Made by a program: the position numbers and the translations under genes
NCBI GenBank assembly: GCA_961205875.1
Contig: OY540822.1
Location: forward strand, 16,432,501 to 16,496,500
Origin: Sialis fuliginosa
Lineage: Eukaryota; Arthropoda; Insecta; Megaloptera; Sialidae
DNA: 64,000 nucleotides
Direction of reading: 5' to 3'
Notes under the pieces: model-generated
What the model was told of the DNA's origin: nothing
Seen by the model: the letters and a program-made list of their open reading frames with translations, nothing else
Database searches by the model: none
Part shown: positions 1 to 7,870 of the stretch, piece after piece
Layout: each line of letters starts with the position of its first letter
Numbering within the stretch: position 1 is the stretch's first letter

Positions 1-22
1 CCAAAAACGACTATCTTTTCAG

Positions 23-92
23 AATACCGGATCTTTCTATCCCCGAAGAATTGAAAGTTCTTAGCAATTCTGATTTAGAATATCTAAAATGA
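23..92 (+). pseudogene. MBD-family exon module C, truncated
   Basis: The window opens inside the family's acceptor cassette, which ends TTTTCAG at 22. It is followed by the start of module C, reading IPDLSIPEELKVLSNSDLEY, and an early TGA at 90-92. The intact form of this module is 132 nt (for example 3020-3151). Sequence at 93-160 is unrelated AT-rich spacer. This is a remnant of a further array copy to the left of the window. Confidence 0.6.
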
Positions 93-160
93 GATTGATA
101 TAATTTTTTTGACATTTTTTTAATAAAGGTTTAAAATACTAAAACAGCCTCGAGCATCAA

Positions 161-372
161 TTTTTTCGTAAATAGTCACTTACATGAAAATTATTTATAA
201 TGCATAAAATGCATATTGCACAAATCTTAAGTTTTTGAAAATTTCTGAGAATTAAGAAAGGGTGTCATAGAGTTATTTTTTTTAAATTTTCATACCTAGG
301 CACGTAGGGTGTCAAAATGTAAATCTCAATCTATAGATATCGACCCTATTTTTATTATTTTATTAGATCGAA
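161..372 (+). promoter_or_regulatory. Shared 5' cassette of MBD genes
   Basis: A block of about 210 bp precedes most MBD copies. Other copies lie near 1041-1216, 2151-2317, 3862-4073, 6957-7168, 8713-8924, 11808-12019 and 13564-13775, with part at 18121-18273. It carries an inverted motif ATGCATAAAATGCAT behind a TTATTTATAA stretch, and ends in an acceptor-like tract, TTTTATTAG, 6 nt before the ATG. That layout suggests a promoter/5'UTR plus a 5'UTR intron acceptor. Promoter function is inferred from conservation only. Confidence 0.4.
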
Positions 373-974
373 ATGGATTTCACAAAGCCGCTTGACTATG
401 GTTGGAAGAGGGAATTAGTATATCGAAAAAAACGCAAACCCAACGGTGAACGAAATTGCGACATCTATTACACAACACCGGAAGGCAAAAAACTTAGATC
501 AACCAGAGAAGTTGACAACTATTTAAAAAATCATGAAACGGAACTAACATTAAATAATTTTACATATAAGAAAGAACCGATAAATGACCCGAGAGAAATC
601 ATACGAAATGCTATCAGTAAAAAAAAGAAGTAAGTACAGCTGACTTGACATCATTAATTATCTGTCCAATGGATTTTATTTATTTATAATTATTTTATAA
701 ATAAAGTTACCTTAAATTGAGTTAATTAATTCTACAATAGCTTTACGATTTAATTTCCGAAACTGATTATAGATTGTGAAGCACGGCGGCCTCGCACTCA
801 TGGATCACCTCGTTTTCATCGCGAGATGTAGGTGCATCCAGAGCGTACATGCTGGAACCCGAAAGATAGTCAACTATGCCTGGTCAGGACGAAGTCAGGG
901 GAAACCAAAAACGATTCTATCTTTTCAGCATTGATCCGTCCGATCAGGAGCTAATTTATACAGATCAAGAATAG
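373..974 (+). CDS. MBD mini-protein gene, copy 1 (two exons)
   Basis: Exon 1 (373-629) encodes a methyl-CpG-binding domain and ends in phase 2 at AA|GTAAGT. Exon 2 (929-974) follows TTTTCAG and encodes IDPSDQELIYTDQE then TAG, giving a predicted protein of 100 residues. The fold signature is Gly10-Trp11, CDIYY (29-33), TPEGKKLRS (35-43) and NNFTY. Residues matching the methyl-cytosine patch of human MBD1 (Val20, Arg22, Tyr34, Arg44, Ser45) are all present as Val16, Arg18, Tyr32, Arg42 and Ser43. Nothing beyond the MBD and a short acidic tail is encoded, so the protein could bind methylated DNA without the usual effector domains. The 299-nt intron contains a 28S rRNA fragment. Expression is unknown. 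Confidence 0.6.
772..906 (+). rRNA. 28S rRNA fragment (block A)
   Basis: This GC-richer island of about 135 bp contains the conserved large-subunit rRNA strings CCCGAAAGAT, CTATGCCTGGTCAGGACG and GAAGTCAGGGGAAACC. It ends abruptly at AAACC and runs straight into the family's splice-acceptor cassette. Small differences from canonical rRNA (AGATAGTCAAC instead of AGATGGTGAAC) suggest a non-functional copy. It lies in the intron of MBD copy 1. Confidence 0.8.
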
Positions 975-1216
975 CCAAAATTTCTCTCGGTTCAATGGAT
1001 TTTATTTATTTAATATTTTTATATATATATTTTATATATATATTTATTCAATTTTTTCGTAAATAGTCACTTACATGAAAATTATTTATAATGCATAAAA
1101 TGCATATTGCACAAATCTTAAGTTTTTGAAAATTTCTGAGAATTAAGAAAGGGTGTCAAAATGTAAATCTCAATCTATAGATATCGACCCTATTTTTATT
1201 TTTTTATTAGATCGAA
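975..1216. other. Spacer between MBD copies 1 and 2
   Basis: It opens with CCAAAATTTCTCTCGG, which resembles the reverse complement of the MBD exon tail and hints at an old inverted junction. An (AT)n tract follows at about 1018-1050, then the 5' cassette. I see no gene in it. Confidence 0.5.
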
Positions 1217-1486
1217 ATGGATTTCACAAAGCCGCTTGACTATGGTTGGAAGAGGGAATTAGTATATCGAAAAAAACGCAAACCCAACGGTGAACGTAAT
1301 TGCGACATCTATTACACAACACCGGAAGGCAAAAAACTTAGATCGACCAGAGAAGTTGACAACTATTTAAAAAATCATGAAACGGAACTAACATTAAATA
1401 ATTTTACATATAAGAAAGAACCGATAAATGACCCGAGAGAAATAATACGAAATGCTATAAGTAAGAAAAAGAAACAGCAGACTTGA
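1217..1486 (+). CDS. MBD mini-protein ORF, copy 2, donor lost
   Basis: An intact MBD of 89 codons, identical to copy 1 through residue 86. The splice donor is gone: GAAGTAAGTACAG has become GAAACAGCAG, so the frame runs on to QQT and TGA. All five predicted methyl-cytosine contact residues remain. A foreign antisense fragment follows directly, then a second MBD tail with a donor at 1717. Module F (2030-2075) lies downstream but cannot be reached in frame from this exon. Confidence 0.5.
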   Translation: MDFTKPLDYGWKRELVYRKKRKPNGERNCDIYYTTPEGKKLRSTREVDNYLKNHETELTLNNFTYKKEPINDPREIIRNAISKKKKQQT

Positions 1487-1683
1487 CATTGCCTCTTTTC
1501 ACTCTCTGCGTTCCTTTCTTGCCATTTAATTTCTGCAAGTCCTCATAGGGACTTTTTTTTGTTCGTAAACCTTTATTTGCTTTCGGTACGTCAATGCTGA
1601 CATTCTCTAAATTCTCAATTTCAACTTCATCAACAGTATAAAGTCTCTGTTTTCTCATTGTACGCTTTACTTTTACTGTAGAG
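1487..1683 (-). other. Captured unidentified coding-like fragment
   Basis: About 195 bp inserted into the tail of MBD copy 2. It is open on the minus strand, reading for example VDEVEIENLENVSIDVPK and KKSPYEDLQKLNGKKGTQ, and closed on the plus strand. The highly charged, Lys/Arg-rich composition looks like part of a real exon from another gene. I do not recognise the source. It lies between the broken end of one MBD exon and the repeated tail of another. Confidence 0.4.
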
Positions 1684-1717
1684 AAATCATACGCAATGCT
1701 ATTGGCAAGAAAAAGAA
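1684..1717 (+). pseudogene. Second MBD exon tail after the insertion
   Basis: This repeats the last codons of the MBD exon (EIIRNAIGKKKK, with the donor AA|GTAAGT at 1717). It shows that the foreign fragment sits between two partial MBD exon ends. Confidence 0.6.
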
Positions 1718-1872
1718 GTAAGTACAGCTGACTTGACATCATTAATTATCTGTTCAATGGATTTTATTTATTTAATATTTTTATTTATAATTATTTTATA
1801 AATAAAGTTACCTTAAATTGAGTTAATTAATTCTACAATAGCTTTACGATTTAATTTCCGAAACTGATTATA

Positions 1873-2007
1873 GATTGTGAAGCACGGCGGCCTCGCACTC
1901 ATGGATCACCTCGTTTTCATCGCGAGATGTAGGTGCATCCAGAGCGTACATGCTGGAACCCGAAAGATAGTCAACTATGCCTGGTCAGGACGAAGTCAGG
2001 GGAAACC
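1873..2007 (+). rRNA. 28S rRNA fragment (block A), second copy
   Basis: Matches the block at 772-906 as far as can be read by eye, again ending at AAACC and again running into an acceptor cassette. Confidence 0.8.
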
Positions 2008-2029
2008 AAAAACGATTCTATCTTTTCAG

Positions 2030-2075
2030 CATTGATCCGTCCGATCAGGAGCTAATATATACAGATCAAGAATAG
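2030..2075 (+). other. MBD-family terminal exon module F
   Basis: A 46-nt exon after TTTTCAG that enters in phase 2 and reads IDPSDQELIYTDQE then TAG. It matches 929-974 except for one silent change. It would be the 3' exon of copy 2 if the tail exon ending at 1717 were used. Confidence 0.5.
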
Positions 2076-2317
2076 CCAAAATTTCTCTCGGTTCAATGGA
2101 TTTTATTTATTTAATATTTTTATATATATATTTTATATATATATTTATTCAATTTTTTCGTAAATAGTCACTTACATGAAAATTATTTATAATGCATAAA
2201 ATGCATATTGCACAAATCTTAAGTTTTTGAAAATTTCTGAGAATTAAGAAAGGGTGTCAAAATGTAAATCTCAATCTATAGATATCGACCCTATTTTTAT
2301 TTTTTTATTAGATCGAA

Positions 2318-2586
2318 ATGGATTTCACAAAGCCGCTTGACTATGGTTGGAAGAGGTAATTAGTATATCGAAAAAAACGCAAACCCAACGGTGAACGTAA
2401 TTGCGACATCTATTACACAACACCGGAAGGCAAAAAACTTAGATCGACCAGAGAAGTTGACAACTATTTAAAAAATCATGAAACGGAACTAACATTAAAT
2501 AATTTTACATATAAGAAAGAACCGATAAATGACCCGAGAGAAATCATACGAAATGCTATAAGTAAGAAAAAGAAACAGCTGACTTG
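2318..2586 (+). pseudogene. MBD copy 3, nonsense mutation
   Basis: A full-length MBD exon with GGG to TAA at codon 14 (2357-2359), just after GWKR. The rest is intact and ends KKKQLT without a donor. Copies 7169-7438 and 12020-12289 are the same sequence without the stop, so this is the left edge of the 4851-bp tandem repeat. The last difference between units is this base. Confidence 0.8.
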
Positions 2587-2710
2587 ACATCATTAATTAT
2601 CTGTCCAATGGATTTTATTTATTTATAATTATTTTATAAATAAAGTTACCTTAAATTGAGTTAATTAATTCTACAATAGCTTTACGATTTAATTTCCGAA
2701 ACTGATTATA

Positions 2711-2845
2711 GATTGTGAAGCACGGCGGCCTCGCACTCATGGATCACCTCGTTTTCATCGCGAGATGTAGGTGCATCCAGAGCGTACATGCTGGAACCCG
2801 AAAGATAGTCAACTATGCCTGGTCAGGACGAAGTCAGGGGAAACC
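2711..2845 (+). rRNA. 28S rRNA fragment (block A), unit 1
   Basis: As 772-906; ends at AAACC. Repeated in units 2 and 3. Confidence 0.8.
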
Positions 2846-2867
2846 AAAAACGATTCTATCTTTACAT

Positions 2868-2936
2868 AACACAACAAGAGATGTTCGATGGTTCTGCATC
2901 CTTATTTTCAGATTACGACATATCTGATTTAACGCT
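2868..2936 (+). pseudogene. MBD-family exon module E, acceptor lost
   Basis: 69 nt reading TQQEMFDGSASLFSDYDI followed by SDLTL, with the donor GTAAGTGTAC intact. The acceptor TTTTCAG has become TTTACAT, so it cannot be spliced in the usual way. The intact version is at 20611-20679. Further copies are at 7719-7787 and 12570-12638. Confidence 0.6.
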
Positions 2937-3019
2937 GTAAGTGTACAAATATTCATTTATTTTATTTTGTATGATTTTATGTCAATGGGATTCTTTCAAA
3001 AACGATTCTATCTTTTCAG

Positions 3020-3151
3020 AATACCGGATCTTTCAATTCATCAGGAATTGAAAGTACTCAGCAATTCTGATTTAGAATATCTGAATCAGATTGACGGATC
3101 AATGGCGTTACTGTCAGTAACAGATGATGCAGAATCATCAGAAATTACAAC
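3020..3151 (+). other. MBD-family exon module C (132 nt)
   Basis: A 44-codon exon flanked by TTTTCAG and GTAAGTAT, phase 2 at both ends. It reads IPDLSIHQELKVLSNSDLEY, then LNQIDGSMALLSVTDDAESS. It is acidic and probably unstructured. Copies are at 7871-8002 and 12722-12853. With module F (3236-3281) it would encode a tail for the MBD exon. In this unit the preceding MBD is a pseudogene. Confidence 0.6.
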
Positions 3152-3235
3152 GTAAGTATACAATTATTAATTGATATTATTTTGTATGATTTTACTTAAA
3201 TTGGAATTCTTTCAAAAACGATTCTATCTTTTCAG

Positions 3236-3281
3236 CATTGATCCGTCAGACCAAGAATTGGTCTATACAGACAATGAATAG
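3236..3281 (+). other. MBD-family terminal exon module F, unit 1
   Basis: 46 nt after TTTTCAG, phase 2 entry, encoding IDPSDQELVYTDNE then TAG. The short Asp/Glu-rich C-terminus ends the predicted reading frame. Copies are at 8087-8132 and 12938-12983. Confidence 0.6.
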
Positions 3282-3320
3282 CCAAAATTTCAGAAACCAA
3301 AAACGACTCTATCTTTTCAG

Positions 3321-3390
3321 AATACCGGATCTTTCTATCCCCGAAGAATTGAAAGTTCTTAGCAATTCTGATTTAGAATATCTAAAATGA
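3321..3390 (+). pseudogene. Module C, truncated by TGA
   Basis: Same as the module at the start of the window; it stops at TAT CTA AAA TGA. Copies at 8172-8241 and 13023-13092. Confidence 0.6.
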
Positions 3391-3532
3391 GATTGACGGA
3401 TCTGCATCATTATTTTCAGATGTAGATCCATCTTAATAACGATGTAAGTATACAAATCAGAGTCGGTGTCTTTGGAACCTAATGTAGAAGAAGAGATAAA
3501 AGACCCTATTTTGATTTTTTTATTAGATTAAA

Positions 3533-3712
3533 ATGGATTATTCAAAGCCACTTGATCATGGATGGAAAAGGGAGTTAGTTTATAGAGCAAAACGCAAAGC
3601 CAACGGTGAAAGAAATTGCGACATTTATTATCATACACCGGAAGGTAACAAACTTAGATCAACCAGACAAGTTGACAATTATTTAAAAGCTAATGAAACA
3701 GAACTGACTTGA
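3533..3712 (+). pseudogene. MBD copy, C-terminally truncated (59 aa)
   Basis: A diverged MBD (MDYSKPLDHGWKRELVYRAK...) that keeps CDIYY and the R-S pair of the domain. It ends early because TTA has become TGA at 3710-3712. The coding-like sequence NNFTYK continues after the stop, so this is a decayed copy or a shortened domain lacking the last strand. Its 5' side has the family acceptor TTATTAG. Repeated at 8384-8563 and 13235-13414. Confidence 0.7.
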
Positions 3713-4073
3713 AATAATTTCACATACAAAGTTTTAAAATACTAAAACAGCCTCGAGCATCATTATTTTTTGTTTTTCAAAAATTTTTTTTAATATACTG
3801 GTGTAACTTTAAATGTTTATAAAAAAATATAAATAATTATAAATAATAATGAAAAAATATAATTTTTTTGTAAATAGTCACTTACATGAAAATTATTTAT
3901 AATGCATAAAATGCATATTGCACAAATATTAAGTTTTTGACAATTTCTGAGAATTAAGGAAGGGTGTCATAGAGTTATTTTTTTAAATTTTCATACCTAG
4001 GCACGTAGGGTGTCAAAATGTAAATCTCAATCTATAGATATTGACCCTATTTTTATTTTTTTATTAGATCGAA

Positions 4074-4250
4074 ATGGATTTCACAAAACCGCTTGAGGAT
4101 GGTTGGACGAGGGAATTAGTATATAAAAAAAAACGCAAACCCAACGGTGAACGTAATTGCGACATCTATTACACAACACCGGAAGGCAAAAAACTTAGAT
4201 CTATTCTGACAGGCAGGCTGTTCAAGCAAACGATTGCCGCACTCGGGTAA
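4074..4250 (+). CDS. Chimeric MBD-CAND1 fragment ORF (58 aa)
   Basis: The N-terminal half of an MBD (through KKLRS, residue 43) is joined in frame to a short piece derived from CAND1 exon 4, reading ILTGRLFKQTIAALG then TAA. The junction lies at AGAT/CTATTCTGACAGG, near 4201. The CAND1 part matches the pseudo-CAND1 at about 21250-21300 (CAGGCAGGCTGTTC, AAGCAAACGATTGCC) rather than the functional gene (CAGACAGGCCGTTC, AAGCGGACAATTGCC), minus two bases. The two segments are therefore not in CAND1's own frame throughout. The C-terminal part of the MBD fold is missing, so function is doubtful. Confidence 0.6.
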   Translation: MDFTKPLEDGWTRELVYKKKRKPNGERNCDIYYTTPEGKKLRSILTGRLFKQTIAALG

Positions 4251-4281
4251 AAAAGCGATTCTTACACACAAATCAATTGCA

Positions 4282-4389
4282 ATGATACCAACTATTAAAC
4301 AGCCAGAGGTATACGATACTTCAAAATCCTTGTTTTCTGATATAGAAGATCAGCAGGAGCTGAGATACAGCTATCAGAAAAACTGGTAA
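4282..4389 (+). other. Short acidic ORF (35 aa) before 28S block B
   Basis: A reading frame with YDTSKSLFSDIEDQQELRYS that resembles module E (FDSSASLFSDYDQSDL) in order of residues. It ends at TAA exactly where 28S-like sequence begins. It may be a diverged module E; there is no clear splice site. Copies at 9133-9240 and 13984-14091. Confidence 0.3.
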
Positions 4390-4452
4390 AACCCTGATGG
4401 AGATCTGTAGCGATTCTGACGTACAAATTGACTGTCTGAACTGATGGATATA
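4389..4452 (+). rRNA. 28S rRNA fragment (block B), unit 1
   Basis: AAACCCTGATGGAGATCTG, then TAGCGATTCTGACGTACAAA, matches the large-subunit rRNA segment that directly follows block A in an intact gene (canonical AAACCCTGATGGAGGTCCG, then TAGCGATTCTGACGTGCAAA). Similarity fades after about 4452. Copies at 9240-9303 and 14091-14154. Confidence 0.75.
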
Positions 4453-5253
4453 AGACAACAACATGATTTTCCAATTGTTTGCCAAGAAATAAATTCTCCC
4501 CGCCCAGAGTGTATTAAAATAAAAATGTAATTTAAAATTCTGATAGTGTAAATTTTTACAACAATGGCTTTTGTCCGTCTTTGTTTCAATTATGTTTTTA
4601 CAAAAAATCGAAATTCAATTAATGCCACCATATAAATAATCTAGCTAAATATTTCATTTTGACAATCCCCATATGACTATCGTAAAATTCATTTAATACA
4701 TAATGCCTTATCTTTTGAGGTACAATTACTCTATTACTAAGGCCGTAACTACCGAACAATCGAAAGTGGGGAGATAAAGACCCCCTCGATCACTTGTTGC
4801 TTTGGAGTCTCTAGTTACGGCTCTGTCTATTACCTCAAAGTAACACAATCTTTTTCTATTGAGAAATTTAGCATAATTATTATCATTTTTAATGGTTACC
4901 GACCACCCATTCAGTGTATAATACAAAACTTTATTTAAAATGAGATCATTTTTTGTTTCTTTAGCTATTTGTTCACTTTTAATTATTAAATATTCTTACT
5001 TATTTAAATAATCAGTTTGTTTTTCAATTACTATTTGTGTGTCGGTTTCCTAGATAAGAAGTCTGCTAAATTTCTTTCTGATTTTATATGCTTTATATTA
5101 AAATTATAAGGTGATAATGTTACTGCCCATCTTTGGAGTCTACTGGCTGCCATAATAGGTAATCCATTCTTAGACTCAAAAATTGACAATAATGGTTTAT
5201 GGTCAGTACAAAGTGTAAAATGTTTACCTAACAAATACATATTGATAAAAATT
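4453..5253 (-). mobile_element. Ty3/Gypsy fragment: RNase H to integrase, unit 1
   Basis: Minus-strand remnant. 5031-5240 reads as the RNase H end of a Gypsy polymerase (TDHKPLLSIF, SRLQRWAVTLSPYNF, NLADFLSRKP). About 4610-4730 reads as the start of integrase (VPQKIRHYVLNEFYDSHMG). Stops and frame changes separate the parts, so it is dead. A copy of about 200 bp of unrelated sequence (4726-4926) lies between them. It was cut at ATTC (5250-5253), where it joins a 28S scrap. Repeated at 9304-10104 and, still attached to the rest of the element, at 14155-14955. Confidence 0.75.
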
Positions 5254-5276
5254 CAGGACGAAGTCAGGGGGAAACC
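5254..5276 (+). rRNA. 28S rRNA scrap at the repeat junction
   Basis: CAGGACGAAGTCAGGG then GGAAACC: the last 23 bases of block A, joined on the left to Gypsy sequence and on the right to the exon cassette. This is the breakpoint of the tandem unit (also 10105-10127). Confidence 0.7.
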
Positions 5277-5298
5277 AAAAACGATTCTATTTTTTCAG

Positions 5299-5703
5299 AA
5301 TACCGGATCTTTCAATCCCAGAGGAGTTGAAAGTTCAAAGCAATTCTGATTTAGAATATCTAAATCAGATTGACGGATCAATGGCGTTACTTTCAGATAT
5401 GGGGGAAGCAGAACCATCAGAACTTACAATGTAAGTGTACAAATATTAATTGAATCTATCTTTTCAGAACACCGGATCTTTCTATTCCTGAAGAACTGAA
5501 AGTTCTCAGCAATTCTGATTTAGAATATCTAAAACAGATTTACAGATCAATGGCGTTACTTTCAGATATGGAGGAAGCAGAACTATCAGAACTTACAATG
5601 TAAGTGTACTAATATTAATTGATTCTATCTTTTCAGAATACCGGATCTTACTATACCCGAGGAATTGAAAATTCTTAGCAATTCTGCTTTAGAATATCTA
5701 ACA
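5299..5703 (+). other. Three consecutive module C exons
   Basis: Complete modules at 5299-5430 and 5468-5599 (both 132 nt, phase 2-2, ending SELT|GTAAGTGTAC) and a truncated third from 5637. The gaps between them are only 37 nt, from donor to the next TTTTCAG. That is shorter than insect introns normally tolerate, so either they are spliced as blocks or the run is non-functional. The modules read IPDLSIPEELKV(Q/L)SNSDLEY. Repeated at 10150-10554. Confidence 0.55.
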
Positions 5704-5740
5704 CTATCTGACACTATTTTTATTTTTTTATTAGATCAAA

Positions 5741-5997
5741 ATGGATTACACAAAGCCGCTTAATCATGGTTGGACGAGGGAATTAGTTTTTAGAGCAAAA
5801 CGCAAACCCAACGGTGAACGTAATTGCGACATCTACTACACGACACCGGAAGGCAGAAAACTTAGATCGACCAGAGAAGTTGACAACTATTTAAGAAATC
5901 ATGAAACGGAACTAACATTAAATAATTTTACATATAAGAAAGAACCGATAAATGACCCGAGAGAAATAATACGAAATGCTATTAGTATAAAGAAGAA
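5741..5997 (+). CDS. MBD exon, intact with donor, unit 1
   Basis: A diverged but intact MBD exon (MDYTKPLNHGWTRELVFRAK...), 257 nt, ending AA|GTAAGT in phase 2. It retains Val16, Arg18, Tyr32, Arg42 and Ser43, the positions that contact methyl-CpG in MBD1, plus Asp30. If not spliced, the frame ends after KKK at 6001. The next exon candidate is the Asp/Ala module at 6074-6236, but the visible acceptors there give phase 1 rather than phase 2, so the downstream structure is unresolved. Identical copies at 10592-10848. Confidence 0.6.
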
Positions 5998-6036
5998 GTA
6001 AGTACAGCTGACTTGACATCATTAATTATCTATTCA

Positions 6037-6240
6037 ATGGATTTTATTTATTTATATGCTGTTCCTGTTGCAGCTGTTGTTGCTGATCCAGATGCAGATG
6101 CAGATGGAGATGCTGCAGCAGCTGTTGTTGCTGATCCAGATGGAGATGCTGATGGAGATGTTGCAGCAGCTGCTTCCGGTTCCGAGTCGGTGTCTTCGGA
6201 ACCGGACGTAGACGAAGAAATACATCCGGTTCCAAAGTAA
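6037..6240 (+). CDS. Asp/Ala-rich module with hydrophobic start
   Basis: ORF from ATG at 6037: MDFIYLYAVPVAAVVA, a short hydrophobic stretch resembling a signal peptide. It then reads DPDADADGDAAAAVVADPDG-type repeats, SGSESVSSEPDVDEE and IHPVPK, with a family donor GTAAGTGTAC at 6237. The ends match module B of other copies (18040-18110: PKEQDISELVSSDEQEEYI). The centre is an expansion of GATGCAGATG-like triplets. It may be module B of the MBD gene with altered acceptor, or an independent small secreted acidic protein. Copy at 10888-11091. Confidence 0.35.
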   Translation: MDFIYLYAVPVAAVVADPDADADGDAAAAVVADPDGDADGDVAAAASGSESVSSEPDVDEEIHPVPK

Positions 6241-7168
6241 GTGTACAAATATTCATTTTATTTTGTATTGTTTTCATCCCATAGAGCACGAAATATTGCT
6301 AAAACGTTGCGGTAATATTATAGAACTATTGGATCAAAAACCTTATTCTCTGAAATGTAAGTGTACAAATATCACATACATCTGAAGTGACGTTCATCCT
6401 ATCTTTTAGAATATTAACTAATTTTAATGTACCACGATGATACTTATTAGATTCGGTAACAAAAAACGTACAAATACGTATATAAATATAATATATTTCA
6501 GTTGTAATTCGTGTCTTGAAACATTCGAGTCTCCATACAAAGGTAATGTTTTTAGAATATTTACTAATTTTAATGTACCGCGATATAATACCTATAATTG
6601 ATCAGGACTTTTTTGTAATGTAACCTGCTGCTGTAGCTTTATCAAGTTCAATAGAATTGGAGATATGTATTTAAAAAAACGTACATGAGAAACCGTAAAA
6701 TGGCCGTTTTTTTAAGAGGGTCTTAAAAAATTGCATTCCGGAAGTCAACCAATGATTTATGTTTCGTACTAACTATGATGCCTAGAACAAGCTAGTTAAA
6801 ATGTTGCTTCTTCCTTTCAGTTCTTTATAAAAAAAATCGCTAATATGACTCCGCTACAAATCGAGTTTTATGCAGCTAGATATGAAAAATTCAAAAATAA
6901 TTTTTTTGACATTTTTTTAATAAAGGTTTAAAATACTAAAACAGCCTCGAGCATCAATTTTTTCGTAAATAGTCACTTACATGAAAATTATTTATAATGC
7001 ATAAAATGCATATTGCACAAATCTTAAGTTTTTGAAAATTTCTGAGAATTAAGAAAGGGTGTCATAGAGTTATTTTTTTAAATTTTCATACCTAGGCACG
7101 TAGGGTGTCAAAATGTAAATCTCAATCTATAGATATCGACCCTATTTTTATTATTTTATTAGATCGAA
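6238..7168. other. Unit spacer with minor exon-like pieces
   Basis: Contains a possible exon at 6288-6359 bounded by CCCATAG and GTAAGTGTAC, and another at 6502-6542 reading CNSCLETFESPYK between ATTTCAG and GTAATG. It also holds a stretch ending CTTCCTTTCAG near 6820 and the 5' cassette from 6957. The CNSCLETF exon recurs, broken, at about 17590. I cannot tie these to a complete gene. Repeated at 11089-12019. Confidence 0.35.
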
Positions 7169-7438
7169 ATGGATTTCACAAAGCCGCTTGACTATGGTTG
7201 GAAGAGGGAATTAGTATATCGAAAAAAACGCAAACCCAACGGTGAACGTAATTGCGACATCTATTACACAACACCGGAAGGCAAAAAACTTAGATCGACC
7301 AGAGAAGTTGACAACTATTTAAAAAATCATGAAACGGAACTAACATTAAATAATTTTACATATAAGAAAGAACCGATAAATGACCCGAGAGAAATCATAC
7401 GAAATGCTATAAGTAAGAAAAAGAAACAGCTGACTTGA
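7169..7438 (+). CDS. MBD mini-protein ORF, unit 2 (89 aa)
   Basis: An intact counterpart of the nonsense copy at 2318. It is a single exon because the donor has been lost by a short deletion (AAGAAACAGCTG), adding QLT before TGA. The complete MBD has Val16, Arg18, Tyr32, Arg42 and Ser43 and a basic Lys tail at the C-terminus. Downstream modules (7719-7787 E, 7871-8002 C, 8087-8132 F) are present but not reachable by the usual donor. Confidence 0.6.
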   Translation: MDFTKPLDYGWKRELVYRKKRKPNGERNCDIYYTTPEGKKLRSTREVDNYLKNHETELTLNNFTYKKEPINDPREIIRNAISKKKKQLT

Positions 7439-7561
7439 CATCATTAATTATCTGTCCAATGGATTTTATTTATTTATAATTATTTTATAAATAAAGTTAC
7501 CTTAAATTGAGTTAATTAATTCTACAATAGCTTTACGATTTAATTTCCGAAACTGATTATA

Positions 7562-7696
7562 GATTGTGAAGCACGGCGGCCTCGCACTCATGGATCACCT
7601 CGTTTTCATCGCGAGATGTAGGTGCATCCAGAGCGTACATGCTGGAACCCGAAAGATAGTCAACTATGCCTGGTCAGGACGAAGTCAGGGGAAACC
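7562..7696 (+). rRNA. 28S rRNA fragment (block A), unit 2
   Basis: Identical to 2711-2845. Confidence 0.8.
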
Positions 7697-7870
7697 AAAA
7701 ACGATTCTATCTTTACATAACACAACAAGAGATGTTCGATGGTTCTGCATCCTTATTTTCAGATTACGACATATCTGATTTAACGCTGTAAGTGTACAAA
7801 TATTCATTTATTTTATTTTGTATGATTTTATGTCAATGGGATTCTTTCAAAAACGATTCTATCTTTTCAG

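Noticed and set aside
2715-2927. 70-codon ORF starting MKHGGLALMDH, repeated in every unit
   Set aside because: It is a chance frame through the 28S rRNA fragment and an exon module; no protein homology is expected.
4374-4926. Minus-strand ORFs of 71 and 66 aa in each unit
   Set aside because: They cross 28S block B and Gypsy remnants, and show no family pattern apart from the element.
6044-6289. Minus-strand Gln/His/Leu-rich and Ser/Ala-rich ORFs
   Set aside because: Mirror frames of the GAT/GCA triplet expansion on the plus strand.
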